DNA of 62,924 nt from Sphingobacteriales bacterium (GCA_016721245.1 JADKIQ010000013.1:1-62924), one strand, 5' to 3'; positions 1-11,262 are shown, counted from the stretch's first letter. Translations and numbers: made by a program. The notes: generated from the letters alone by a model not told the origin.

Positions 1-241
1 AGTAATGTTCCGCGAAGATTATCTGAAACTGATTAGAAAACAAAATTCTTTGGCGATTTTGATCCGTTCGGTGTTGATTTCGACTTGCTGTTTGGGCGCG
101 TACAAACTCAACTAAAATTATTGATTTACCAATTCGCTATCGCGAACGCACGTATGGCGACACCAATATTTCGCGTTTCACCAACGGTTTTATGTTGTTA
201 AGAATGTGCTGGTTTGCTGCTGGAAAATTAAGTTCTGGTGA
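1..241 (+). CDS. Glycosyltransferase family 2, C-terminal fragment (frameshifted)
   Basis: Reading across several small indels gives MFREDYLKLIRK, then FFGDFDPFG and DLLFG, then IDLPIRYRERTYGDTNISRF and NGFMLLRMCWFAAGKL. This is the conserved C-terminal end of bacterial family-2 glycosyltransferases of the polyprenyl-phosphate sugar transferase type (RERTYGxTNISRF signature). Restoring one A near 230 ends the protein at the TGA at 239-241. The N-terminal catalytic part lies outside the window. At least three indels occur in 240 bases, so sequence quality here is poor. The acceptor and exact role cannot be told from this tail. Confidence 0.6.
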
Positions 242-262
242 TCCATTTGTCTGAATTAGGAT

Positions 263-1010
263 TTATCTGCTTTCAAAAATTCGGCGTACAATTCTGTTCT
301 ACCGCTGTGCAATTCAATTCCACATGTCTGTCGTCACCTCGCGGCAAGGTATAAATCCACCTGATCCACATTGGCTTTACCCTCCAGTTCCACACCGGCT
401 CTGATTTTCAGCAAGTCTTTTGGATCTAAAGCTTTATCCGCTCTACCTGATACTTTGGTTACCTCACCGCTGGGATGTGATAATTTTTGTGCCAGTTCTC
501 CGTCGTTCGTCAGCACAATACACCGGTAGAATTTCTGTCTAAGCGTCCAACCGGATATAATCGCGCATCTTTCACGGTGCTTACCAAATCCATTACCGTC
601 TGGCGCTCTCTGTCGTCAGAAACAGTGGTTAAATAACCTTTCGGTTTATTCAGCAGAATGTATACTTTCTTTTCGTTCTGTACTTTTTTGTTTTTGAACT
701 TAACCACATCTTTGGGTTTTACCTTGTAGCCCATTTCTAAAACCACCGCATCATTTACAGAAACATATCCGGCTTTGATGTATTCGTCTGCCTGTCTGCG
801 CGAGCACACACCGGCATTAGAAATAAATTTATTCAAACGAGTTTCCTCCGAAACGGCTTCTTCTTTCGGTGGTCTGAAATCCTTTACACTCTGCTCTATT
901 TTATAGGCAAACGGATCATTTTTCGGAATAAAAGACTTCTTGTTTTTCTGGAAGTTAGTTTTGTTGGGCGATGTCAGCGGCTGAATTGGCGCTCTCGATA
1001 TTCTCCTTTC
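263..1010 (-). CDS. RluB/RsuA-type pseudouridine synthase (frameshifted, 3' end missing)
   Basis: This enzyme class isomerises a uridine of rRNA to pseudouridine. The protein has a basic N-terminal extension (about 1010-840), an S4 RNA-binding segment (RLNKFISNAGVCSRRQADEY) and the catalytic signature GRLDRNSTG with the essential Asp, followed after a frameshift near 512 by LTNDGELAQKLSHPS. A further shifted piece reads ELHSGRNRIVRRIFES if one A is restored near 300. The usual last 40 or so residues after RRIFES are absent: the frame stops at 263 and an unrelated glycosyltransferase tail begins. It lies directly downstream of scpB, a common arrangement. No start codon is visible in the extension frame, so the 5' limit is the preceding in-frame stop. 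Confidence 0.65.
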
Positions 1011-1552
1011 TCACCTATTTGGTTTTGTAGTTCTTCAAATTCTTTTAGTTTCGGCAATTCATCTAAGGAGTTGATGCCGAAGTAATCTAAAATTGCTGTG
1101 TTGTTTTGTATAATAATGGTTTGCCCGGTTCTGTACTTCCGCCGGCAATTTCCACCAGTTCTTTTCCATCAGTTTCTGGATGGTATAATCTGCATTGACC
1201 CCACGAATGGTTTCAATGATGTTTTTGGTAACCGGTTGTTTGTACGCGATAATTGCCAATGATTCCAGTGCAGCAGTGGTTAAACGTTTCACCGTGTTTC
1301 TGTTTAAAAATGCAGAAACCGCATGATGATAATCGGCTTTGGTTAAAAACTGATAGCCACCACCAACTTCACCTAATTCAAACGGAAATAAATCAGCAGT
1401 GTATTTTTCTTTAATCACAAAAATAACGCCTTCTATTTCCTCTTGTGTAAAAGGTGTTTCTGCCGTCTTGTTCAGATAAGTCAGCAATTCATCCACTTTT
1501 ATCGACTTCTGCCCAAAAATGATGGCTTCTATATTTTTTTGCCTTCTTCCAC
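974..1552 (-). CDS. scpB: Segregation and condensation protein B, ScpB (frameshifted)
   Basis: ScpB is the kleisin-associated subunit of the SMC condensin complex and is needed for chromosome segregation. The central motif ALESLAIIAYKQPVTKNIIE followed by IRGVNADYTIQKLMEK is diagnostic of the winged-helix ScpB fold. One A is missing near 1172: restoring it changes the garbled tail to ELVEIAGGSTEPGKPLLY, then YFGINSLDELPKLKEF, ending at the TGA at 974-976. A second lost A near 1535 separates a likely GTG start at 1552 (EEGKKNIEAIIFGQKSI) from the main frame. Both losses fall in A runs, so the real gene is probably intact. It runs into the pseudouridine synthase frame with overlap. Confidence 0.8.
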
Positions 1553-1680
1553 GCTATAAAGATACAAAAATTGAATAAGAAAGGATTTTAAAAAAATAAC
1601 ACCTTTTGCATTTATTAGCATTAATTTTGTGGTACAGAAATTGCATGTTTTATGTTAAAATCTGTATTAAACACCTTGTT

Positions 1681-3185
1681 ATGAATAAATTATATGCTAT
1701 TCTCCTTATCCTTGCCGCTCATTTTTGCCATGCACAAACCAGCACGCCTTCAATTATGCAGATGTAAACACAGCTGCCTTATCTGTTCCAATGTCTTATA
1801 CAGGTGGAAATTACCTGAATGCTTATAATTTATCCATCCTGGATTTATCGCACCGCTTATCTGGATGTTTTAATTTGGAGTGAAATGAACAAGCAATATT
1901 TTCTGAATGAATCCATCAAAGCCACTAAGGTATTTTATACAAAAGACAATGTACGCATGCTCATTCTAGAGCCGGTGTACAAAGATGCTCAAAAAGATGC
2001 ATCCTTTTGACCAATGGTAATGGTGAAAATTTCAGCTGGTCGATGTCCAAACCTGTCCGCCGTGGATTATGCGCTGAGAGGATATGTGGTAGCCTATTAT
2101 GAAAACGTAGCAGTGTGGCTACACGTTTTGATAAAAAAGAAACAACGTTATTTTACCAATAAAATAATTAACCAGTGTAACGACTAAACTACAGCACCGG
2201 AAAAGACAAGTTCTTTACGTCCATGTTTATTAATTTCTTTTAAGTAATGCTGCCAGAAAATACATGGTGGATAATTTCAGAAACTATTCGGTGGATACTA
2301 CTGAAATTTTTTACGGTTGGCGGAAGTTTGGGTGCCAACGCCTCTTTTTTTTACTTATGCCGATGCAAATAACATGACGCATCCTTTGTTTAATTGTGTA
2401 AAAGGAAAATTGAATTACGGTCAGCCTATTAACCAAAACGGAATTGTAGCAACGGGGTTTTAGGCGCAGGATTACCCCGGGCCAAACGAGGGTTTAGGTG
2501 CCATTATTGACAATCAGGATAAAACACCTGCCATCTTTTATGCGGTGCTTTAGACTGGTGGTGAATCCAAACAAGACGACTATTCTGGGACCTGAAAACT
2601 GGGGCGCTCTTAGCTTTAAAAGATATTTTAAACGCTAACAATATTAAAAATTCGGTGTATGTAAATGCCTATGGCACACACGTTTTCAGACGCCTGCTTT
2701 CAACCAGCTGGGCAAGTCTGGGCGGCATGAGAAAAACATTTGACGAAAGCTGAGGCGCAAAGTGTGATGCTTATGCAAAAGCAAACATGATTAACTTACT
2801 GATGTATCAGTATCAGACCACGCAAATGCATGAGGCCAATAAATTAGTGGCTGCTTATTTTGACAATGCGGTGAAAATCTTTGCCGGCATCCAGTGTAAG
2901 GTATGTACAGCCTAAATGCATACAGAATACTATTTTCTATCAGTACAGTATTGATAAAATGTCCATAACAGATGCGGCCAATTGTTTTACGATGAACAAC
3001 TGCGGTTCAAAGTAAACCGTCAGCTGGATAAAACCACGACGACTTGTTTTTGACGGAACGTTTGAGCCATACAGCAAACCTGTAACGGCGGCTACCATTG
3101 TACCCAATAACTTTAATGCACCGGGAAAGGGTTTAGTAAAATTTGCCAACTCTTAGAGTTGCTGAATAAGCTGGGTAAGAAATAA
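1681..3185 (+). pseudogene. Secreted alpha/beta hydrolase, many frameshifts
   Basis: It begins with a signal peptide (MNKLYAILLILAAHFCHAQ). Pieces in alternating frames line up as one protein of about 500 residues. Recognisable pieces are FNYADVNTAALSVPM, ILEPVYKDAQKDA, LTNGNGENFSW, YALRGYVVAYYENVA, then a nucleophile elbow (VGGSLGANAS, G-x-S-x-G), a possible acid region (LDWMVNPNKT) and a likely catalytic His (NAYGTHVFQTP). This layout fits secreted esterases or depolymerases; the substrate is unknown. A C-terminal part (2750-3185) ends NKLGKK three bases before the convergent gene's stop. About ten indels are needed, so I cannot say whether it is a true pseudogene or only badly sequenced. 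Confidence 0.5.
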
Positions 3186-3188
3186 AAA

Positions 3189-6100
3189 CTATTTCAATAT
3201 TGCCACTTTAGAAGTTGATATAATTCATTGATTTCTAACGAAAGCAAGTAGGCTCCTTGAAACATCATTACATTTATATCAAACTTTGTGTTATTCTCTA
3301 TCGTATTTTGCTGAATTGATTTTCCTGAAATATCCATTAAATACCATTTACCATTTCCTTCAAATGGCAGTTCTACTGTGATTATTGAAGTTGCCGGATT
3401 CGGGAATAATTTAAACGCCAGTTTCTTATTGTTTGCAATGCCTGTGGTAATTTGACTTTAGTGTGGCTGTATTTGTCACTATTGGTGCATTATAATCAAA
3501 GAAAATAGAGGCGTTGTTGTTGATTTCTGCATTCACCGGTAAACCTGCTTTCGGTTTAAATTCCAACTGTACAAAACCATGTGATTTTGCTTCGTTGGCA
3601 TTTGAATCCGGTAATTGAATATTTGGAAAGGCAACTTCTACAATATTCTTTTCTCTTACTATTAATTGGTAAGTGTGACTTGCATTTACTACGCGCAAAG
3701 AACTCACATCCAGATTATTGAGAATTACATCCCGTACAATTACAGTGAACGCAGTATCTGATCCTGTATTCTGAAAACGAATCGTATAAAGCAATCTATC
3801 TTTATTTGCATTGTAAGTTGCGGGCAGAGTTTCTTTATTTACCAACTTATCATTCGGATCAAAAGAACCACGAATTATTTCTGTCCATTTGGTATAATTA
3901 TCCAAAGGTGTAGTATCACCTTGTGTACCATTCGACCATGCTTATATATGCACTATCGCCAGTACTGCATTTACCGGCACTTGCAGTTGTATGTTTATAG
4001 ATTGATGTGCTAAATAATTAATGCTGATATTTTCCACATCAAAGTATCGTTGATAATTGATGTGGTAAAATAGAAGTTGATAATACTTTATAAAATCAGT
4101 TGGTTTTTTAGTTTAATGGTAATACTGGATTGATTAACCGTTCCGACATTATTTGCCCTGACTGTTACATTCGTAGTAAAACCTGGTCGTGCTGGTGATG
4201 AACCTAGGGTTGTTTCTAAGTCTTTTACATTTGGAATAAAATGAATGCCAAAATCATAGCTGCCACTTTGCAAACCTAAGTTATGAATATTTGCTAATGA
4301 ATAAGATGCTGGTGTAATGGTAGCATATCTATAATTATTAACACTCCAGGAATTATTAATAGCTGTATCCAGTTTTACTATGTAAATTCCATTATTATTG
4401 CTGGCTCCCAGATTGTTTTGTAACACTTTATGATTTGCTGGGAACAAGTTGTTCGACCGAATCCAAAAATTATTATTATTCAAGCACATAAGTTTTACCT
4501 GTAAAAAACGGATTTACCGGACAAATATTTGCTGCATTTGAACATATTGGAAGTATCATCAACAGCACGTACAACATTTGGTAAACATGAAATATTCGTA
4601 TTCTTAACAAACAAGCTTAGATTGTGGTAAAAAGGAAGACAGCTTAGTGGATTATTGTTACAACATAAAGTCAACGAATCTCGAAATGCTGTTTGTAAAG
4701 AAGATAACTGATTTGATTGACAATCTAAATAAATATAGGTGCCGGGAATGCTGAAAGGTTTGTCAATTATTATTATTGCATTTAAGATAAAATAAACGTA
4801 CCGGCAAAACAGGCAAATTTGTTAATTGATTAAATGAACATGTTATGAACCCTAAACTGTTTGGCAATGATGCTATTGATTCAATCTTATTGCTATCACA
4901 GAAAAGAAAAATAAACGATTAAAATACTGAATTCCATCAATTGAATTTATTTTTTATTAATAATCATTAATGAATCTTCATTTACAACAGCTGAACAAGT
5001 TTTATCCATCTTATCAATTCTATTAAAGCAAGCTGGGTTTTATTTAAAAACATTCTAAAATTCACATCTGGAATTGTAAACAAAATTAGTATCATAATGG
5101 GTCTGTTGCAAATTGGCAAAATGGTATCAGAAATTCCTGTATAATCGTTAGGTACACATAAGATTCCTGTGTTTTTTATTTTTATATGCTGGCTAAAATT
5201 TGTAGCTAATGTTGGCAAACAATTTAATTGAAGATTATTGGAACAGTTTAACAAACTACTAATTTGTGAAATAGATGGTAAAGCTGTTAGTAAATTATTA
5301 CTACAATCTAACTCTCTAAGTGAAGTGGGTAGGTTGGGTAATGTTGTTATTTGATTATGGCTGCAAAATAAAGAACTCAAAGTATTGGGTAAAATTGGTA
5401 ACGTATTTAAACGATTTGAATCACAATGCAATGCAAGCAATCTTTTAAAATACTGGATGCCTTCAAGCGATTGAATATTTTTGTTGTTTAAATTAATTGA
5501 ACCTACATTTAATATAGAAGAGCAATTGGTATCTAATTGTTGACTAACATTCATACAACTAGAATAATTCTGAAGTAAAACATTCTGAAATTAGAATCAG
5601 GAATTGTTACATATCCAGCACCAACATTACAACTGCTTGTGCAAACAGCAAATACAGTATCAACAAAAGTAGAAATTGGTATTGTAAATGGAGAACATCG
5701 TATAGATGTATTTTTTATTCTAAGTGTATCTAACTTTGTAAAAGCAGGTAAACAAGTAATTGCATTTCCAGAACAAATTAATTCAGATTTTCTTGTATTA
5801 GGAAATCCAATTCTTCTGTAAAAGGATATTGAAGATGGCAATGTGGTAAGCTGATTATTACTACAATTAAAATAACAGATGGAATCTGAAAAATTAGACA
5901 CCGATGTTAATCTATTATTAGAACAATCAATACATCTAATTTGAAGGCAGAAAAGGTAATGCATTTAACCTGTTATTTCCACAATAAAAAGTTCCAAGAT
6001 TACTAGGCAAATTTGATATAAAGCTTATAAGATTATTAGAACAATCTAAAGTTGTTAATGAACTTGGCAAGTTAGATAAACTTGTGATTTGGTTATTAGA

Positions 6101-7490
6101 ACAATATAATTCTGTCAGTGCGCTTGGCAGGGTCAAAAATGCCGTTACTCGATTATTTGAATAGTTTAGTATCCTTAATGAACTCGGTAATGATGGCAAA
6201 CTGGTTAACTGATTCGACGCACAGGTAAACACCTGTAAAATATTATTAGGCAATGTTGGAATTGAGGTTAACTGATTGTTTGAACATTTTAGAGAATTTA
6301 AAGAATTGGGCAATGATGGCAAACTAGTAAGCTGATTATTATCACACAATAAAGAATTTAAAGATGATGGTAAAGTTGGCAAATTAGTAAGTAAATTATT
6401 ATAACAATGTAGACTATATAAAGATGATGGTAATACTGGCAGACTTGTAAGCAAATTATCCCAACAAAATAATAGATTTATAGAAGCTGGTAAAGTTGGC
6501 AAACTAGTAAGCTTATTATTATAAACATAAGCTCTAAATAATAAACTCGGAAAAGCAGGTAACGTAGAGAGTTGATTCCAACTACATTCTAATTGAAATA
6601 ATGAATCTGGCAATCTATCTATTTGTGTAATTGCGTTATTTCCACAATATAAGTTTGAAATAGTATTTGTAAAACAGCAATCCGAGTAAGATTATTGTAA
6701 TTACAATAAAAGGTTTTTAGTTTTTTAAAATATTGTATCCCATCTATAGAAGAAATATTCTTTCTACTAACGTCTAAACTATTTGTATTTAGAATTCCAT
6801 TACAGGTTGTATCCATCCTATCATTTACATCAAAACATGCCGGATAAAGTGCTTTTAGTGCCACTCTAAAATTACTATCTGGTATTGTAACAAACGGATC
6901 ACTTATAAAAGCACATGGACTGTTACAAAATGGCAAGGTAGTATCAGCATCTCCACCAAAAGCATTCGGGAAACACGTAATTGCAGTATTCCTAATTTTA
7001 ATTCCTTGAAAAACGCTAGGAAACAAGGTTGGCAAGCAACTTAAGGATGGATTGTTAGAACAATCTAATGAATTACTGACTTTATCAATTGCAGGCAGTG
7101 CAGTCAATTGATTATAGCTGCAATCCAGATCTTTTAAATTTCTTGGCAAAGTAGATATGGAAGTAATTCTATTATGGCTGCAAAACAAACCGTACAAAGT
7201 ATCATTAATATGAGAGATGGTAGTAATATTGTTTGAATCACAGTTTAAGACAAATAGCTTTTAAAGTATTGAATACCTTGTATAGAGCTAATACTTTTAT
7301 TATTTACATTTAATGATACAGCATTTAGAATGCCATTACAAGTTGTATCCATTTTGTCATTTGCATTGAAGCAGGCAGGGAATTTCGCTTTCAAGGCCAG
7401 ACGGAAATTACTATCCGGTATCGACACATATTGCGCGTTTGCCGTTCGCAATCCAATAACCAAAGCAGATAGCAGTAAAATATTTTTCAT
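3189..7490 (-). CDS. T9SS-exported leucine-rich-repeat protein with four modules (frameshifted)
   Basis: It starts MKNILLLSALVIGLRTANAQ, a signal peptide. Four similar modules follow (start points near 7430, 6890, 5610 and 5080). Each opens with IPDSNFR or IPDVNFR, then a Cys/Asp patch (MDTTCNGILN type), the phrase IDGIQYFK and an array of roughly 21-residue leucine-rich repeats such as SLNSLKCSNNQLTSIPTLP. Arrays close with a cap like LDCSNNPSLSCLPTLF. Next comes a conserved repeat-type domain (about 4490-3440: GSFDPNDK, YTIRFQNTGSDTAFTV, ASIFFDYNAPIVTNT) and a type-A T9SS tail. One restored base gives the canonical end STSKVAILK with its stop at 3189-3191. It is probably a cell-surface binding or adhesion protein. 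At least eight indels split it; the near-identical modules may have hurt assembly. Confidence 0.7.
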
Positions 7491-7541
7491 GGTAGAATGT
7501 TAGAATATAAATATAATAAAATTTGTCTTTATGTATATTAT

Positions 7542-7573
7542 AAAAAAAATCCGGACACTTACGTATCCGGATT
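7542..7573 (-). terminator. Rho-independent terminator of the atp operon
   Basis: A perfect 8-bp stem (AATCCGGA at 7548-7555 with TCCGGATT at 7566-7573, 10-nt loop) is followed on the minus strand by a T8 tract. It sits 27 bases after the atpG stop codon. Confidence 0.85.
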
Positions 7574-7599
7574 CAATATATAAACTGGTTAGTGTATTT

Positions 7600-8488
7600 T
7601 TAACCGTTGCTCAATGCTGCCGCACCGGAAACGATTTCTGTTAATTCTGTTGTAATAGCCGCCTGACGAGCACGGTTGTACATGATGTTCAGCGATTTCA
7701 ATAATTCGTTTGCATTTTCTGTTGCTTTGTCCATAGCCGTCATACGAGCGCCATGTTCAGAAGCATTAGAATCTAATAAATATCGGAAGAATTGTGTTTT
7801 TAAAATCTTCGGCACCAAATCTTTTAAGATTTCATCCTGCGCTGGTTCAAACATATAATCGGCTTTTCCTTTAGAAGTTCCTTTTGCGGAAATAGTTGTT
7901 TTTATCGGCAAAACTGTTCAGTAGATGGTATTTGTGTACCGGCATTTTTAAATTGTCCGTACACCACTTCTACTGCATCATATTCTTTTGCTCAAAAGCA
8001 AGCATGATATATTCTGCCGCTTTCGCCGCGTTCTCGAAAGATAAATTGCCAAACAAATTACCAAAATCATTATTCACTTTTAGTTTAGAAGATTTAAACG
8101 CATCGTATCCTTTCTTTCCTACTGTAAGAATATCAACTTTCCCTTTAGCAGCCAGTTCAGCATACTTTTCGTTCAATAAAACTTTTGCCGATTTAATAGT
8201 GTTGGCATTAAATCCACCCGCCAGGCCTTTATCTGACGTAATTACAACTATTAATACTTTCTGTACGGCACGTTGTGTAGCAAAAGAGGTATTCATTTCG
8301 CCGCCTAAGTTAGACGCGATGTTTTGCAATACTTTATTCAGCTGATCAGCATATGGACGAATCTGTACAATTCTTTCTGTTGCTCTTCTCAACTTAGCAG
8401 CAGATACCATTTTCATAGCTTTGGTAATCTGTGTGGTTGATTTCACAGATGCCATTCTTAATCGTACTTCTTTTAAATTTGCGCCCAT
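7600..8488 (-). CDS. atpG: ATP synthase F1 gamma subunit (two frameshifts)
   Basis: This is the central rotor shaft of the F1 ATPase. The start MGANLKEVRLRMASVKSTTQ and ITKAMKMVSAAKLRRA is the conserved N-terminal helix, and ITSDKGLAGGFNANTIK is the family motif. The C-terminal part ends with the shaft helix (LNIMYNRARQAAITTELTEI). Two frameshifts lie between them, near 7989 and 7915. Each is explained by one base lost from a five-base run: restoring an A gives FEQKEYDAVEVVYGQFKNAG, and restoring a T gives STEQFLPIKTT. The gene is essential, so sequencing error is the likely cause. It is the last gene of the operon, 84 bases after atpA; that spacer can fold into a long hairpin. Confidence 0.92.
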
Positions 8489-8508
8489 TTTTTGAGTTTT
8501 GAATTCTG

Positions 8509-8570
8509 AATGTTGAGTTCTGAGTTATATGAATAAGTAATTCATAATTCAGCACTCATAATTCAACATT
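8509..8570 (-). repeat. Imperfect inverted repeat between atpA and atpG
   Basis: The ends pair perfectly (AATGTTGA at 8509-8516 with TCAACATT at 8563-8570), and most of the interior also pairs imperfectly around a short loop. The sequence is built from near-repeats of TGAATTATGA and GAGTTCTGA, a spacer type seen elsewhere in this window. In the mRNA it would lie just ahead of the atpG start. Confidence 0.55.
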
Positions 8571-8572
8571 AT

Positions 8573-10150
8573 TTACGCGTAACCGCCTTCCATTGCTTTT
8601 GCCAATGCTTCTACTTTTCCGGTAGCATCATCGCTCAATCCGCCTTTTTTAAATTCTGCCAGCACTTCAGGATGTTTTGCTTCCAAAGCACTCAAGAAAT
8701 CACTTTCAAACGTACGCACTTTCTCTACAGCTACGTTTCTTAATAATCCTTTAGAACCTAAGTAAATAATAGCAACCTGTTTTTCTACCGATAACGGTGA
8801 ATATTGTGGTTGTTTTAAGATTTCCACGTTACGTTTACCTTTATCAATAACCGCTTTTGTAGCAGCATCCAGATCCGAACCGAATTTTGCGAATGCTTCC
8901 AACTCACGATACTGAGCCTGATCTAATTTCAAGGTACCCGCAACTTTTTTCATCGATTTGATTTGCGCGTTACCACCCACACGAGATACCGAAATACCTA
9001 CGTTGATTGCCGGACGCACACCTGCGTTGAATAAGTTAGCCTCTAAGAATATTTGTCCGTCTGTAATAGAAATTACGTTAGTTGGAATGTATGCAGAAAC
9101 GTCACCTGCCTGTGTTTCGATAATCGGCAATGCCGTTAAAGAACCACCGCCTTTTACTCTTCCTTTTAAAGAAGCCGGTAAATCATTCATGGATTGTGCT
9201 ATGCCGTCGTTGTTAATCACTTTTGCAGCACGTTCTAATAAACGGGAGTGTAAGTAGAATACGTCACCAGGATATGCTTCACGTCCCGGAGGTCTTTTTA
9301 ACAATAAAGAAACCTCACGATAAGCTACTGCCTGTTTAGATAAATCATCATACACGATTAATGCAGGACGACCGGTATCTCTGAAGAACTCACCGATAGC
9401 TGCGCCCGCGAACGGTGCGTAGAACTGAATCGGAGCCGGGTCAGATGCATTAGCTGCAACGATTACCGTATAAGCCATTGCACCATTTTCTTCCAGTGTT
9501 TGTGCGATATTTGCCACTGTAGATGCTTTTTGTCCGCAGGCTACATAGATACAAAATACAGGTTCACCTCTTTCGTAAAATTCTTTCTGATTAATAATAG
9601 TATCAATTGCAATCGCTGTTTTACCAGTCTGACGGTCACCGATGATTAACTCACGTTGTCCGCGTCCGATTGGAATCATCGCGTCGATTGATTTGATCCC
9701 TGTTTGCAATGGTTCAGTTACCGGCTGACGGTAAATTACACCCGGAGCTTTTCTTTCCAATGGCATTTCGAATAATTCGCCGCCGATTGGTCCTTTTCCG
9801 TCGATAGGTTGTCCGAGTGTATTTACCACACGACCCAACATACCTTCACCTACGTTTAAGGATGCAATTAAGCCGGTACGCTTTACGCTGTCACCTTCTT
9901 TGATTTCGTCAGAAGAACCCATCAACACGACACCCACATTGTCTTCTTCCAGGTTTAATGCGATAGCTTTCATTCCGTTAGAGAATTCCACTAATTCACC
10001 CGCTTTCACCTGTGATAATCCATAAATACGAGCAATACCATCACCTACTTGCAGTACGGTTCCTACTTCTTCCAGTTGTGCTTCTGTAGAAACGTTTCCT
10101 AATTGCTGACGCAGTATTGCTGATATTTCATCCGGTCTTACTTCTACCAT
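8573..10150 (-). CDS. atpA: ATP synthase F1 alpha subunit
   Basis: This is the non-catalytic nucleotide-binding subunit of F1. At 525 residues it is slightly longer than the usual 500-515. The start MVEVRPDEISAILRQQL is typical, the Walker A motif GDRQTGKTAIAIDTI lies near residue 170, and the signature PAINVGISVSRVGG is present. It follows atpH by 16 bases. The frame is uninterrupted, unlike that of its neighbour atpG. The catalytic beta subunit is not in this cluster. Confidence 0.98.
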   Translation of the reverse strand: MVEVRPDEISAILRQQLGNVSTEAQLEEVGTVLQVGDGIARIYGLSQVKAGELVEFSNGMKAIALNLEEDNVGVVLMGSSDEIKEGDSVKRTGLIASLNVGEGMLGRVVNTLGQPIDGKGPIGGELFEMPLERKAPGVIYRQPVTEPLQTGIKSIDAMIPIGRGQRELIIGDRQTGKTAIAIDTIINQKEFYERGEPVFCIYVACGQKASTVANIAQTLEENGAMAYTVIVAANASDPAPIQFYAPFAGAAIGEFFRDTGRPALIVYDDLSKQAVAYREVSLLLKRPPGREAYPGDVFYLHSRLLERAAKVINNDGIAQSMNDLPASLKGRVKGGGSLTALPIIETQAGDVSAYIPTNVISITDGQIFLEANLFNAGVRPAINVGISVSRVGGNAQIKSMKKVAGTLKLDQAQYRELEAFAKFGSDLDAATKAVIDKGKRNVEILKQPQYSPLSVEKQVAIIYLGSKGLLRNVAVEKVRTFESDFLSALEAKHPEVLAEFKKGGLSDDATGKVEALAKAMEGGYA

Positions 10151-10166
10151 TTTATTATAATTTATC

Positions 10167-10709
10167 TTAGTTTAAAGAAATTTCTTTTTTTATTTTACTC
10201 AGTTTATATCTGACAGAGTTATCATACAGCTTTCCGCCAAAATCTACAATAAAGCCGCCGATTATGTCTGCGTCTGTTTTTTTGTTGATTTTTACGTTCG
10301 GATACCCTGATTTTCCTTTGATGAAACTGATGATTTTTTGCTCATTGGCGGCATCCAATTCCGAAGCTGTTGTAACCGTTACTTCAGAAATCCCTTTGCT
10401 TTCGTTGTATTGTTTCACAAACGCAGCAATGACATCCTGAACATATCCTTCTCTGTTATGCTGAACCAGCAGTTGCAGAAAGTTTTCGGTAAGCTGATTT
10501 ACTTTGCCATTAAAAATCTGTGTAGTAATTACCGCTTTTTTATGGCTGGGAATTACCGGACTTTTAAAGACAGCTTTCAGCTCTTTGCTGGATTTTAAAG
10601 TAGCATTAATTAGTTCTAAATCTGCATAAATAGCATCTAACGAGCCTGCCGAAACCGCCTCGTCAAATAATGCTTTTGCATATCGTTTTCCTACTTTTTC
10701 TGCTGACAT
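10167..10709 (-). CDS. atpH: ATP synthase delta subunit (OSCP)
   Basis: The delta subunit is the peripheral stalk connector that joins the F1 head to subunit b. At 180 residues it has normal length. The N-terminal KVGKRYAKALFDEAVSAG is typical, and so is the C-terminal DADIIGGFIVDFGGKLYDNS. Its start codon overlaps the atpF stop region by one base, which indicates translational coupling. Confidence 0.95.
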   Translation of the reverse strand: MSAEKVGKRYAKALFDEAVSAGSLDAIYADLELINATLKSSKELKAVFKSPVIPSHKKAVITTQIFNGKVNQLTENFLQLLVQHNREGYVQDVIAAFVKQYNESKGISEVTVTTASELDAANEQKIISFIKGKSGYPNVKINKKTDADIIGGFIVDFGGKLYDNSVRYKLSKIKKEISLN

Positions 10710-11218
10710 TAGTTCAATTTATCTACCAATGAGTTAATATACGTTTGTTGGTCTTTTGAAGCATCCAATTCGCGTCCTAACACTTTTTGAGCAATTTCAA
10801 GTGAAAGCTTACTTACTTCGTTTTTCACTTCTGCAAGTGCTGCTTTTTTCTGCGCATCAATTTCCACTTTAGCTGACGCTACAATTTTTGCAGCCTCTTC
10901 TTTAGCTCTGTTGTGTGCCTCAGCAATTACAGAATCTTTTACCTCTTTTGCTTCTTTTAAAATTTTTGCACTTTCTTCTCTTGCTTCTTTTAACAGAGAA
11001 ACATTGCTTTGCTGCAATTCCTGCACTTCTTGTTTTGCTTTTTCCGCAGAGGATAAAGCATCTGCAATACTGTGTTCTCTGTCTTTTATAGCTTTAGTTA
11101 TTGGTTTAATGGCGAATTTTCCCACCAATAACCAAAAAACTAAAAAGACAATTGTCGTCCAAAAGACTAAACCTAAATCCGGTGTCAATAACGACATTGG
11201 ATCAAATCCTAATAGCAT
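10709..11218 (-). CDS. atpF: ATP synthase F0 subunit b
   Basis: Subunit b is the membrane-anchored peripheral stalk. It has 169 residues, with one N-terminal membrane helix (about residues 15-35, LGLVFWTTIVFLVFWLLVG) followed by a long charged coiled coil rich in Lys, Glu and Ala. The start MLLGFDPMSLLTPDLG is the usual short periplasmic N-terminus. It lies between atpE and atpH in the standard order. Confidence 0.95.
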   Translation of the reverse strand: MLLGFDPMSLLTPDLGLVFWTTIVFLVFWLLVGKFAIKPITKAIKDREHSIADALSSAEKAKQEVQELQQSNVSLLKEAREESAKILKEAKEVKDSVIAEAHNRAKEEAAKIVASAKVEIDAQKKAALAEVKNEVSKLSLEIAQKVLGRELDASKDQQTYINSLVDKLN

Positions 11219-11262
11219 ACGCTTAGATTTTAATGCTCACTATTGTGAGTGGTTAATAAATA

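Noticed and set aside
1..5000. Cluster of decaying genes as a sign of a degraded genomic island
   Set aside because: The essential scpB here and atpG at 8 kb are broken in the same way by single-base losses in homopolymers, so sequence error is more likely than decay.
5936..6613. Regular repeats of about 63 bases that at first look like a CRISPR array
   Set aside because: They translate as leucine-rich repeats of about 21 residues in one frame, there are no constant repeats with unique spacers, and no cas genes are near.
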